A stretch of DNA of 64,000 nucleotides from Gnetum montanum (taxonomy: Eukaryota; Streptophyta; Gnetopsida; Gnetales; Gnetaceae): the NCBI GenBank assembly GCA_015680685.1, contig MNCI01011448.1, forward strand, positions 186,001 through 250,000, given 5' to 3'. Positions 20,321-31,198 of this stretch are shown here, in pieces. Position 1 is the stretch's first letter. Every line of letters starts with the position of its first letter. The position numbers were made by a program, and so were the translations under genes. The notes beneath the pieces were generated by a model, which was given only the letters and a program-made list of their open reading frames with translations, was not told the origin of the DNA and did not search any database.

Positions 20321-22669
20321 ATTTCGGGTCAATCTTGACATCATTGTTGTGGAAGGTTAGAGTCATTGTATTTGTATCTTGTGGTACAGGGGATGTAATG
20401 GCTTCGCGAATGATGTCTTCAGTTGGAGACATGTTTTCTATAGTAGGGATGGAGGCGAGCACATGTGCTAGTGCTTGGTGATGCTTTGATGATGTTAAGA
20501 CCAGGTCGAGCAAGGTAGGCGTTACATTCTTACATTTTAATGCATTGTGTGCATGAGATAGTATGTCTGCGAGGTTGTCATTTATGTTTGTCATGATGGA
20601 AGCCTCCTCTATTGTGTGAGCCGTAATGTATAGCTCTTGTGGAGGGGAAATGCATAAGGATTGTTGTTTAGTGGCCCTAGGGATAGAGCTAGGGCTAGTT
20701 TGTGGTTTAGGCATTAGTGACTTGGGTTGCCACTGCTTGTATGTGGCCAAGTTGCTGGAACTTGGACTTGGTGTGGATGTCACCAAAGCAACTTGTGTGT
20801 TTAACATCGTGATGGATGGTGGCTAGTAGTTTAATGTTGTACCAGAAAGGTTGTTAGATGTTTCCCTTATGATGAAGGATCTCTTATTTTCAGAAGTTCT
20901 TGAAGGTATGGGACTACTAGGGTGCACTACGTTGAGCAATCCTTTCTTTGCCATTCTTTGTAAATCGTTTTGCAATATGCACTTAAGTCAAAATGTTGTG
21001 GGACACATGCGTTGTATGTTGTAGTGGGATGACTTTCCAATTCATAATGTTTTTGGTTGCGTATGTAGGCATCATCTGACATGTGTTTGCATTGGACCAA
21101 ATCAGCATTGAGGAGCTATTCTAGCAATTGGGAAGGTTTTCTCGGAAAGGGTATGGGTTTGCGTTGGATGTGCTCATGTCTAGGAGTAGCTTGTGTGGTA
21201 GCACCAAAGCTAGAGCTGGCAGCTTTGGGTGTTGAGGCCACGGGCCTATTGGTTGCATGTGTTGGCATGGTGATTGTTGCGATTTTTGCGTTTGAAGTTG
21301 CTTGTGTATCCTGAAATATTTCTATTGTTTGTGTTGGTTGCAGTTGTTGCATTTGTTATTGTGCATGTTGTTGTTTATGTTGTTGTGCATGTTGTTGTTT
21401 TTTATGTTGGCTCCTGTAGGCCAAGTAGGATGGGTCATTGCTTGCTCTTGCTACCTCTTCGATGCCCTTTGCTTGGTCAAAGGACTGGGTAAGAGAATTT
21501 GGGGCATGGTAGAGTAGTTTGAACTTGATGAAGTCATTGACTACAGCCTTGAAGATTGCCAAGAGATGTGTCTCCATGATTAGCTCATGCATTTCATTGG
21601 CTATGGCATTCCATCGTTGGAGGAAGGGTAGTATGGGCTCTAGTGATCCTTTTTTGACGTGGAGGAGCTTTTCAATTGTTACTTTAGGTCTAATGTTGTA
21701 TCTGAAACATGTCACAAACTAGTGTATGAGGTCCTCAAGGGATGCGATGGAAGCTCAGGGTAGGGCACGGTACCAATCTAAAGCTTTTCCAGTGAGTAAC
21801 AAGGGAAAGAGACATAGAATAGCATGTGGCTAGGAGTGCAACGTGATGGATTCTATTTGGAATGTGATGATATGTGCATTGGGATCACTATGACCATTGT
21901 ACTTTGTCAGATGTGGCAATGAACCACCCACAGGTAGTGTAAGGGGTGGGACTGTAGGACAAATCGGATCATCACGGTAAAGGTCCACCACCTTGGGTTT
22001 GTCTGAGGAGGCAGCCTTAAGCTCGTTGATTTCCTCTGTCAAAGTTTGGATGAGTTGGGACACTTGTTCCCAACTAATAGACTCACTAGCTGGTTGTGTT
22101 GACTAGACTCGCATAGGTTGTGTGGTGAAGGGTTGGATCACCGGTTGTGGGCTTTGCAAGTTTAATGTTATGGCAGATGGTTGTTGGTAGTTTAACATCA
22201 TACCAGATGTGTGTTGGTAGTTTATGACCATATCGGGTCATGGATAGTTTAACGTCATCTTGGACAGATGATGAGCAGGTGCCTAAGGCACTAGTGAAAT
22301 AGGCATGGCACATGTGGTACCTGCGTAAATGTTGGGTTGAGGTTGGGGAGGTTAGGACATGGCCCTATCATAGGCATAAGGTACTTGTGTTTCTTGGGGC
22401 TGGGCCCCATCGTATGTACAATGTGTTTGGATTTCTTGGGGCTAGGACCCAATGTGTGTAGACTATGAAGAAAATTCCTTAGGTGTCTACTCCAAGTGTT
22501 GTGATTGTTGTGAGGAAGTAAGGCCCCAAGGGCGGTCAGGTTCGGGCAGGACCACGAACTCGTACTCATACTCGGATGGCAATCTCAAGTAAGAGGAAGT
22601 CATCTTGGAATCATTATGTTGTGTGTATTGTATGTATTGGACAAGGTGATCCATGTTGGTGGTAGTCAA
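20321..22669 (-). pseudogene. Tat-A gag (decayed)
   Basis: The start is placed at minus-strand ATGACTACCACCAACATG (22,669), which opens MTTTNMDHLV. An N-terminal part is followed by a repeat of about ten residues with LNY/LNL-Q cores (22,140-22,265). The gag core is at about 21,420-22,075: SQLIQTLTEEINELKA, KYNGHSDPNAHIITFQ, GKALDWYRALP, FVTCFRYN and IFKAVVNDFIKFKLLYH. A long Gln/Thr/Pro-rich linker follows, partly from a CAA-type microsatellite (21,340-21,420). The zinc knuckle region is poorly kept. A TAG at 21,719-21,721 replaces a Gln that is intact in Tat-B. Confidence 0.85.
22140..22265 (-). repeat. In-phase minisatellite inside Tat-A gag
   Basis: Four units of about 30 bp with ATGATGTTAAACTACCAACC-type cores. 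In the gag phase they encode MTLNYP, MVINYQ, MMLNYQQPSA and ITLNLQSP. Tat-E has the same repeat at the corresponding place in gag; Tat-B and Tat-D do not. Confidence 0.75.
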
Positions 22670-22943
22670 TACTTAGATTGGCTTGAAGTTAGGTGCGAAT
22701 TACGGTGAATTCGACTTAAAAATAGATGTGTTTTTGTTGAAAAAACACTGTAGTAGTACTATAGTGGTACTGTAGCAGCGTAAGGTTACTGTAGCAAGCG
22801 GAGGTCATGCTAACAGTGTGAGTAAGTCAAGCTAGGTGCATGTAAGCTAGCTTGATAAGGTAAGATTTAGTTTCAGCACTTGGTCTATGCAGCATTTGGA
22901 CAGGTAGTGTGATCAGGGTTTTGATTAAATGGTAAACATGTTT
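22670..22943 (-). other. Tat-A leader
   Basis: Short non-coding leader between PBS and gag. It contains repeated CTGTAGTA and ACTGTAGCA pieces (22,748-22,800) but no large array. Confidence 0.55.
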
Positions 22944-22962
22944 GGCCCTCCTTCTAACGCCA
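22944..22962 (-). other. Primer-binding site, Tat-A
   Basis: Minus strand TGGCGTTAGAAGGAGGGCC, six bases from the LTR end, matching the Tat-B site at 17 of 19 positions. Confidence 0.75.
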
Positions 22963-23168
22963 ATTTACTGTACTAACCTAAATCATCAGTGTAAGGCTGG
23001 AAGGGAAAATAGACACCAAAAGATCATTGGGCAGGCACAATTGACCCTGCCTTTGCTTGAGGGCAAGCTAGAAATGAGAACAAAGGCAGAGTGCCTTGGA
23101 TGGTTTGCATGCAAATCAACCAAGGACTTCCCCAAGTGTAAGCTATGGTGAGCATTGGGGTTATCATA

Positions 23169-23310
23169 AATGGTGTAAATGGAATGTAAACAACGATACA
23201 AAATGTAAATAGAGCACAAAGTGTAAACAGAGACTGAATTGTAAACGAAGCGTAAACAGAGCTATATTGTAAACAAAGCGTAAACAGAGTAAACAATATA
23301 AATGGAAGGC
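23169..23310 (-). repeat. Short tandem repeat in Tat-A R/U5
   Basis: Degenerate units of about 15-18 bp, TGTAAACAGAGC or TGTAAATGGA on the plus strand, at least eight copies. Confidence 0.7.
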
Positions 23311-23522
23311 AATAATGAAACTGTATTATATTATTTAACAAGAGTGTGCATTGGTCACAGCATAGTTGCATGTGTGATAGCAAGTCAAGTGGTAAGCCCC
23401 AAAGTGATGTGGTGATGTGTTTATAGGTGCTTGGATGCTAGGAGTCTCGTGTGCCTGAGTGTCCAATGTTCAAAGTTGCCCTTTCTTCAAAATTTATGAC
23501 CCCATTTAAGTGAATCAATAAG

Positions 23523-23532
23523 GTATTTATAG
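23523..23532 (-). promoter_or_regulatory. TATA box, Tat-A 5' LTR
   Basis: Minus-strand CTATAAATAC. The relic in the 3' LTR is at 3,859-3,868. Confidence 0.75.
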
Positions 23533-24742
23533 GGTTTGGCTAGGCTTGGGCACAAAATCCATGGATGGAATCGATGGCTGAGAGATAAGAGGAAACAGGA
23601 TCGTGTGACACGTGTCCGATAGATAGCTGTGTGTGAGTTGGTTATGTGTAGGCAGGCTACATTCTTGACTAGGTACATTGCATTTTACAACTCAAGCTGG
23701 CTTACGCCCATGGAAGCAACATAAGAGCTTGACAAGCTCATAGGTGGTGAGGCTTACAATGACTTCTAAGAGGGATTGACTCTAGCTCGATTGAAACTTC
23801 ATGGTCCTTTGAATCGACTACTACAGAATGTCGATTTGAGTGGTTTTGTGGCTGTTTGAGGCATCTCTACTTCACCAGGGCTCCCAACGTGAGTTGATTT
23901 GGTCCTATCATGTCCTTAGCATGCATTTGGAGTGCTTTTGTTTAGGCGTGAATAGTGTTCATGCTGATGAATAATGTTCACGCTGGTGAATATTGTTCAC
24001 GCTGGACTCACGCTGCCAGCATGACCTCAGCGTGCATGACCAAAAATGATGCGTTTTGTGTCAAAATTCCACCTTTAAGAATTTTTTTTGAAGTGTAACT
24101 ACTGTCTGACCTTAGGGATGACCTACAAGCTAAATTTGGGCCTATTTGTGCCTTGATCTAGGTCGTTTTAGCAACTCACACTGAACTCATGCTGTTAGCG
24201 TGAGCTGGGCATGATTCCAGCGTGACCTCAGCATGAGTCCTGAAAACGGTGTATTTTTGGTCCCAAAATCAGAATTTTGAGGGCTATGACCTAGAGCAAT
24301 CATTAGTGGACCTCAAGGGGGCCTTGTACCCTCGAAATCAGGCCATTTTAACATTGTTTTGAAGCTGTTTTGAGTTACTCATGTTGGACTCACGCTGCCA
24401 GTGTGACCTGGGCGTGACCTCAACGTGAGTAGCAAGAATTGTGCAATTTTGACTTGAAATCTTGAATTTTGGATGCTAAAACTTGGAGTGGCCATCCATG
24501 GGCCCCGAGGGGGCCTTGCCCATTCAAATTAGGACCGTTTTGACCTGATTTGGAAGTTGTCAAGGTTGGTCATGTTGAGGGCAAGCTAGCTTGTCAACAT
24601 GAGCAAGCTGTCTTGAGCAAGCTGGCTTGAACAAGTTGGGTGTGAGTTCCATGCCTTAGTCAAGTTTTTCCTTCTAAATGCTGAAAAGGACTTGAGCCAT
24701 TCTTGTTTCAAAGTGTTTAAGCTGAAATTTTGTGGTGTTTCA

Positions 24743-26480
24743 ATTGGCCCCTTTGATTTTGGATCATTATGGTTATTTAGCAATAGTTTAGGATTTTAGA
24801 AGTTAGAAGAGCATGAATGAGTTTAAATCAAAGTTACTATAAAAATAAATAAATTAAAATATACTTTTAAACATAAAACAAACTATAATAAACTCATAGA
24901 TCTATGTGGTTTTCCAACTTGAATAGTTTATACTTAGAGGATAGATGCCTACATGTCTCTAGAGGGATTACTTATGAGATGTAGTTTAAAAGATATCACA
25001 ACCTTTACAAGGTTTTAGTATAATTTTGGATTTACTTTAGTGACCTTGTCATTAATCCATAAATCAATACAACTATGGAATTCTTATAAGAACCTATGAA
25101 ATAATATACATTACTCAAGATGAAAATGATACAGGGGTGTTAGGACCTGAAATAATTGAAAGAAAGATGCACCTCAATATTTATAGAAGTTTATAACTTA
25201 GTACTACCTAGTAGAATTAAACCTATAAGTTGGGGTTACTAGGTTAACACCCATACCACTAGGTTAAGACCTCATTGTTAAGATTAAAATAATATGTAAT
25301 TCATCACAATGTAATTACCACTAACTTAAAACTTACAATTATGGAATTATATTAGGAATCCATGAACAAATCTTAAAAGAGAACCACTTATAGTCTTTCT
25401 CACAAGGAGCCAATCACTAATCTTCAAGATAATACAATTATGAAAGTCCTTTAGAAACCCACATAAACCTCTAGCGTAATAAATGTAAGGCTCATTGTAA
25501 CAATGCCACTACTAAATTAGGTTAATAAGGTACAATACAAAAGAGACAATGAAACAAATATAAATGATTTTTATTCCTCATGTTACACACAATGAACGGA
25601 TTCAACATAAATCCAACTTTGAAATATACTCAATTAGAGCAAAAATACAAGTAAAATAATGAAGTTATGGGTTTAGGAAAAACAAAGAAAGGAAAAAAAA
25701 TGAAAAAGTGATGTAATTTTTCACCCAAAATAAAGATCTTAGATTTCTAAAAGAATGTTCTAATGTAGCACAAAGCAATGCTAGATCATAGCTAGAGGCC
25801 AATATTGCACATCATTGAAAGAACTAGCAACTAGATAATTAAAGGTAAAGAATTAAAAGTAAAAGAATGAATTTGTTAATCCTAGATTCAAATGAAGGAT
25901 TCAATTTAAAAACTTTACTTTTTGGACTTTCCTTAGGTAAACTAAAGTAAATTTGAATTCTCTTTAGCTGGGATAGCTATCATAAACTATTATATTTATT
26001 TTATGTAGTGACTACCATAGACATCTTTAGCATAAATATCCTTAGCTTAAATATATCTACTATACTATCGATAAGTAAATTTTGGATACATCAACACTCG
26101 GAAAAATTCATTTAGGGAGACTATTGCCTAGGATGTGTCCCATGTGGGTACAGGAACCTAGGAATAGTCTCAGCTTGTTGGGCAATGTGGTATCTTGTGA
26201 TTTATAAAGATGCTGGTGAGTTAAACAATTTCAACAGGGAAATATACAAGGAAATTCAAGATAACTTTGATGGAAATACAACCATTTACTTTTAAATTTT
26301 AAAAAATAAAACTCAGGAATCAACAAAACTTGAAATTAAAGTAGAAAATAGTTGACAATAGGTTTAGAAGTAAAATGACTTCTATGTTTAAAGTACAGCA
26401 CAAAGACCTTATTTCATAAAAAAATTAAAAAAATGGGACAATAAATTAGCTCAAAATAAGCACAAATGTAACAAATTTTG
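24743..26480. other. AT-rich unassigned region
   Basis: No coding trace and no match to another part of the window was found. A minus-strand TATA-like box (CTTCTATAAATATTGAGG, about 25,171-25,188) and a less AT-rich patch at 26,080-26,220 suggest remnants of a further LTR, but no termini or duplications could be set. Confidence 0.35.
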
Positions 26481-27134
26481 GTGGCTCAAGCTAAGTAAAG
26501 GATACTACTACCAATTGCTGACAAACATTTCCTCTTATGTTGCTTTCAGTTGACTACTGACTGCCACACACGAACATTCATGCTTTTGTTGTCACTGTTG
26601 GACTATTGGCACCACATGCATACTATCATGTAGGTTGGTTGCTAACACACTACCACTAGTTGTAGACTTACATTGTTGTCTGTCATATCCACCATGTGCT
26701 GCTTACATTTTTTGACACCTGCTATTGTTATTGGTGCTAGTTGCTGATATGTTTAGCTTCCCACTTGTAGACATTACCACTACTGGTTGCTACCTACAAC
26801 TGACATCACATGCCTATTGATGTAGATGCTCAATGCTATTGTTTCCCACTGCCTACTACTAGTTACATCTGATGCCATGTGCTACCATTGGCTGATTGTT
26901 GTCTACTACTATTGTTGATGTGCCACTGTTGACACACTTGCTCGTCACTAGTCTCAATGTCATGCTGCCAATGATTACCTACCACATGCATGCTATCCAA
27001 ACATCATTGTTGACATGCTTGCCCCTGCTGGAGAGAGGGAGACCTCTGATGATGTTACCACACCTACCTGCCAATCACTGGCTTGGTCTCCATTAGCCAA
27101 TCTTAATGTTTGCACTTTGCCATTTCCTATTAAC

Positions 27135-27135
<1 letters not shown>
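26481..27135 (+). repeat. Degenerate CTG/TTG-rich low-order repeat
   Basis: A stretch dominated by variants of GCTACCACTGTTG, TTGTTGACATGC and CCATGTGCT, with strong T/G-C/A word bias and no open frame that makes sense. It looks like an old minisatellite of roughly 30-60 bp period. The period could not be fixed by eye. Confidence 0.45.

Positions 27136-27139
<4 letters not shown>

Positions 27140-27170
<31 letters not shown>
27140..27170. repeat. (GA)n microsatellite
   Basis: Perfect GA/AG run of about 31 bases. Confidence 0.97.
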
Positions 27171-27173
<3 letters not shown>

Positions 27174-27891
27174 ACCCTTGATAAGATTCCTCAGAGAGCT
27201 CAAGAACCCCCACTATTTTGTTACTCTCCCTTCCTCCTATTTTTTTAAGTAGCTCCCACTAACCCACTTAAATACCCACATCTGTCACCTCCACACATTG
27301 TCACTAATATCACTCACATACCATGTGCATGTCATGTAACATCTACCACCTTTTATTACACTAGTCATGTAGTAACCATGCTCTCCTTTCTCACACAGAT
27401 GGGATTTTATGACACAGACATTTATGGTTATTGCCATAAAGATGATGCTACACTTGTTGACCTCCATGAAATGCTTTACTTACCTATATTATATGTATGA
27501 TATATATAAATTCAATTGAGATTTGAGTTTTTAAAATTCTAGAATAGGTTTTAAATCTCAGAACTCTCTTGGCCAACAAACATCCTATTGATTAGACCAA
27601 TAAGTCATGGCCCTGTGCCTAGCATGGGTGATGTTGGCATCAACACTTAGCCCCAAACTAGAAATTGCATGCATGTGCAAGAAATAGCAAAGCAATAAAA
27701 GGAGAAGTAAAAGATAGAGGATCCAAAAGATCATAAAACACAAAAAAAATTGAAATTTGAAAGTGAACTATACTGATCTAAACATGATTAAAATAACTAT
27801 ATAATCAAGAGAGAACTAAACGTGGTTCAACCTTACCACATCATCTTATTTAATCAAGATCAAAATGTATACTCTATATAGATCATAACTT

Positions 27892-27892
<1 letters not shown>
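27171..27892. other. Unassigned sequence between microsatellites
   Basis: No gene, LTR end or repeat was recognised. Short open frames overlap on both strands without known motifs. Confidence 0.4.

Positions 27893-27895
<3 letters not shown>

Positions 27896-27923
<28 letters not shown>
27896..27923. repeat. (AT)n microsatellite
   Basis: Uninterrupted TA run of about 28 bases. Confidence 0.95.
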
Positions 27924-27928
<5 letters not shown>

Positions 27929-28980
27929 TTAAAGTATGTAATTAAGATCTCATTCCCAATCTTCTCACAAGGTAAAGGTAAAAGGTATATGGACTACTTG
28001 GAGCATCAGACTTATGTCAAACTTAATGAAGAGGACAAGCTTATCTTAAATCATAGCTAGCCACAACTTTTGGATTTTTCCTTGGGACTCTTTCTTTGTT
28101 TTTTATTTCTAACATTCAAAAAGGAAATGGGTGAAAAGGAATTATTTGCTATCCTCTTGTTTTTTCTTTTGAATTTTGGGAAAATAGGTTCAAAAGAAAA
28201 ATAGGAACTAGGGTGAGGATTACTGTCAGACCCCATCACACTCAAGAACTTATTACATTATCAATGAACATGGTCCTCATTCTTTTTCTTTTATCTCTTT
28301 TTTTAAGAACACTTGCTTATGGTGTACTTCATTCTTAAGGTAGGAATTCTAACATGAGTCTGGTTGATTAACTAAACTACCAAAGAACATGGTCCTTTTG
28401 GAACTTTGCCCATGGTGCAGTTCAACCCTTGTGCATATGCCTTTTAATTACAATCTACAACATCATAGCAGGTCTCATGGATGGCTAAGGGTTCTCAAGT
28501 GGAGTTGAACACACTTCACCATGTTATTCACAAGATAGTCATGGATCATCACACTAGAGGGCTAGGGCTTATGAGTGGGAGAAAGAAATTTTCCAAGGTC
28601 ACCTAGTGATTAGGGCTAACCATTCTCCAACTTCACATATCTTACACTCACATGATCATGATGATTACATGATAAGTTACCATAAATCTCATCCTCTATA
28701 ATCCAACATAACTAGTAAAACTAAAACCTTGAAATAGACTAGGAAGAATTGTAGCATTATTAAAATCTATCATATAAAGGAGATTTTATATAATAGTAAT
28801 ATGATATATCATATAAAGCATTATACTTGCATTATTTTCAAATGGTACTATGATGACCCAATTCCTAGTAACTCAAATGACCATAATGATTACTAAAATA
28901 ATATGAAAAGCATAATCAAACCAAAACCAATATGATAAGAAAGAGATGATGGAAATGTAAAGAAAATATGCAAATACAAC
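27924..28980. other. Unassigned AT-rich sequence right of the (AT)n run
   Basis: No supported coding region. A 62-codon minus-strand frame (28,057-28,245) is Lys/Ser-rich and looks accidental. By position it may include the 3' UTR or LTR of Gypsy-G, whose coding end is at about 29,025. Confidence 0.4.
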
Positions 28981-29024
28981 TACATACAAATGAAGTGCAT
29001 GGTGAAAGGAAAGAAATCATGAAA

Positions 29025-29300
29025 CTAAGGATCTAGTAGGTGTCCATGTGGGGCTTCTAAGTAGAAATTCTTTAGATGAAATGCATTAAAATTTCTATGT
29101 AACTTATATCCTTGCAAATCAGAAATTTTGTAAACATTGGGGCTAATGACATCTGTAACTTGGAATGGGCTTGACCACATAGGAGAAAGCTTAGTTTGAG
29201 GATTTGTTTGACTAGACGCTCTATCTCTTTTTAGGACTAGATCTCCTATTTTAAAGACTTTACCCATATATTTCTTGTCAAACCATCTTTTAAAAATTTA
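29025..29300 (-). pseudogene. Gypsy-G integrase C-terminal end
   Basis: Open frame with FDKKYMGKVFKIGDLVLKRD, KLSPMWSSPFQVTDVISPN, VYKISDLQGYKLHRNFNAFH and LKNFYL. This is the usual C-terminal barrel of gypsy integrases: a basic GDLVLKR strand, W/GPF, NVYKIxDL, then the end of the polyprotein. No chromodomain follows. It is open for about 80 codons and is the best-kept part of Gypsy-G. Confidence 0.88.
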
Positions 29301-29483
29301 TTTATGATTAAGAATATAAAAATTAATACATAATTTCAATTCACTTGTTTGTTCTCTAATGGTGACTAAATTTGAAAAATACAACATCCTATTATTTATG
29401 ATTGAGACTATAAAAATTGATACATAATTGCAATTCACTTGTTTGTTCTCTAATGGTGACTAAATTTGAAAAATACAACATCC
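29299..29483. repeat. About 92-bp tandem duplication in Gypsy-G integrase region
   Basis: Two adjacent copies, each running from TTATTTATGATT(A/G)AGA to AAATACAACATCC, at about 29,299-29,390 and 29,392-29,483. They differ at only a few sites, so the event is younger than most of the decay around it. Confidence 0.88.
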
Positions 29484-29656
29484 TTAGACATAGCTTCTTT
29501 ATTAATTTGAGAAACTTTAAAACATTAATAATTAAATTTACCCTTGAAAAATAAAAATTCATGAATATTATCATCATCAACAAAACTTGGAAAGAAAAGA
29601 TATTATCTAGAATAGAATAAGAGTTAACCTTTACAATAATTCTTTTAGAATCCCAA
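29484..29656 (-). pseudogene. Gypsy-G pol linker segment
   Basis: Minus-strand frame AWDSKRIIVKVNSYSILDN followed by IFSFQVL. It joins in frame to the RNase H end on the other side of the solo LTR (VPFRHN), which shows that the LTR interrupted one reading frame. Downstream codons lead straight toward the integrase end, so the integrase core has been deleted. Confidence 0.65.
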
Positions 29657-29661
29657 GCATT
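29657..29661. repeat. Target-site duplication (left) of Tat-family solo LTR
   Basis: GCATT; identical copy at 31,194-31,198. Confidence 0.9.
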
Positions 29662-31193
29662 TGTAACAATGGAAAACATCGGTCACTAGAAATACCGAGT
29701 GGAGTTCCGTGTACACAGTTCCAACCCCGGATCTGTGCAAGGGCCGTGCTAGAGAAGACGAATCTGAGGTGCCTTGAATGGTCTTGTTAATCAGATAGGT
29801 ACTTACTTAATCAGTAAAATTTTATAATAATTGGATGACAAAATGGTGATTTCAATGAGGAGATATAATATCGTTAATCTTAAAGGTAATTGAAAGCAAT
29901 GTAAATGATTCAAAGTGATTGCAAAATATATATAGATAGGACGCAAGAAACTAGATTTAGAGAGTGTGCAATCTCAAGATTTGGGATTTAACTTATAAAC
30001 AAAGTATGTTGGATACAATGATTACAGGAAAACTTCGGTTTAGATGAAGCACGTGCCAACAACAAGAAAGCTATTTAAAGATAAAACAAGCAAAGGTTGA
30101 TCTTCCTTGTTCTAGCCAATCTGGGCATACGGTAGTTAGACCCGAAGCAGAATATCCATTAACTGGCTGTTTCTGATCAAAGATTCTTTCCAATCACCTT
30201 CAATGTTCTTACGATCGCTGATCCTCTTTTGCTCTCTTGTCAATCTTTGCCAAAAGTTGTCAATGATTGCCAATGAAAGAAAATTGCTATGGAGAAAATT
30301 TGCCAATTGAGAGAAATTTTTGCCAACCCCGTGATCCTTGTCAACTGGAGTATTTATAAGGTTAGGGTCTAGAGAAAAATGCGTTTTAGATGACGCGTGT
30401 CTTGAACCTACAAAATGTCGTTGACTTGATGTGTTCATGTTTGAAGCTTGCAGCACTACGCTGCATTACGCTCTGAAGCATAATGTGTCGTAATCTACTT
30501 TTGCTAGAGCTTTGGCAACAAACTGTTTTGCGGTTATGTTGTAATATGCTAGAGAGCGTATTGTGATGTATAAACTGCTGATGCATGAATTGTGTTATCT
30601 CCATGGTTGCTTGTATTACACTACGTCATGCTACATTATGCTGCATAACATAATTCAGCGTAAAATAGCGAACCTGCAAAAAATTGAAGTGTTGTCGTTG
30701 TGCTTCCCTCGTTTCTATTCAGTCTTTCTGGGGTTTATCATGCTACACTGCATAGTGTAGCCTAATAGGACCTTAGCCAAAAAAAAGGAAAACTTGCTGA
30801 GATGTGCGACATGTTGTAGATCCTTGCCTAAGCCTTGAGATTTTGCTAAACCATTAAGGTCTCAAATTTTTCTCTTCATTTTTGTGACTAGATGGACTAT
30901 CTTCTTATATTACGCTACGTAAAGCTACATTACGCTGCATTGCATAATGCAGCGTAATACACTAAAAGTTAAAATTTTTGAAACATTGCTAACTTGCAAA
31001 GTTGAAGGCTTGCCATCACTCATCCCTTGTCTTGTTCTGTCTTCTGGAGTCTATTACGTTGCACTGCATAGTGTGGCATAACAGACCTTTAGCTGAAAAG
31101 GGAACTTGTTGAGCTGTGATGTGTCGCAAATCCTTGTGTGAGTCAGAAGATTTTGCTGAACCGTTGAGGCCTAAAAATTGTCACAGTGTTTCA
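29662..31193 (-). mobile_element. Solo LTR of the Tat family (1,532 bp)
   Basis: In minus orientation it starts TGAAACACTGTGACAA at 31,193 and ends CCATTGTTACA at 29,662, with perfect GCATT duplications on both sides. The TATA box CTTATAAATA is at 30,351-30,360. U5 carries the conserved block AAGTACCTATCTGATTAACA (29,768-29,806 region). U3 has palindromes built on TTACGCTGCAT, including perfect 13-bp arms at 30,929-30,941 and 30,946-30,958. Removing it restores the Gypsy-G reading frame. Confidence 0.92.
30929..30958. repeat. Palindrome in solo LTR U3
   Basis: ATTACGCTGCATT and AATGCAGCGTAAT, perfect 13-bp arms with a 4-base loop. Confidence 0.9.
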
Positions 31194-31198
31194 GCATT
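31194..31198. repeat. Target-site duplication (right) of Tat-family solo LTR
   Basis: GCATT, identical to 29,657-29,661. Confidence 0.9.

Larger units (their letters stand above)
3857..24742 (-). mobile_element. Tat-A: non-autonomous Tat-lineage LTR retrotransposon (gag-PR only), interrupted by Tat-B
   Basis: Minus-strand order from right to left: 5' LTR (22,969-24,742), PBS (22,944-22,962), leader, gag, PR, interruption by Tat-B at 6,558-20,015, the last PR codons, a short spacer, a minisatellite-rich 3' UTR and a truncated 3' LTR (3,857-4,986). PR is followed directly by spacer and 3' UTR; no RT, RNase H or integrase trace lies between. The PR frame can be followed across the Tat-B insertion (GHP before, SPIHQE after), which proves that the two halves are one element. 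Without Tat-B the element is about 7.4 kb. It shares its missing-pol plan with Tat-E. Confidence 0.8.
22969..24742 (-). mobile_element. Tat-A 5' LTR (1,774 bp)
   Basis: In element orientation it starts TGAAACACCACAAAATTTC at 24,742 and ends GGTTAGTACA at 22,969. The TATA box CTATAAATAC lies at 23,523-23,532. R/U5 contains a short repeat of TGTAAACAGAG type (23,169-23,310) and the conserved U5 block (23,089-23,134). U3 has only about three copies of the 19-bp repeat. Directly upstream of the LTR start, at 24,743-24,760, is CAAAGGGGCCAAT, which looks like a polypurine tract and is unexpected before a 5' LTR. Confidence 0.88.

Noticed and set aside
3857-24742. The 19.7 kb spaced repeat as LTRs of one giant element including both coding regions
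   Set aside because: The inner 13.5 kb has its own LTRs, opposite orientation and a target duplication within the protease of the outer element, so it is a nested insertion.
27140-27170. (GA)n run as a promoter element of a nearby gene
   Set aside because: No gene with recognisable coding content lies downstream; it is treated as a simple microsatellite.
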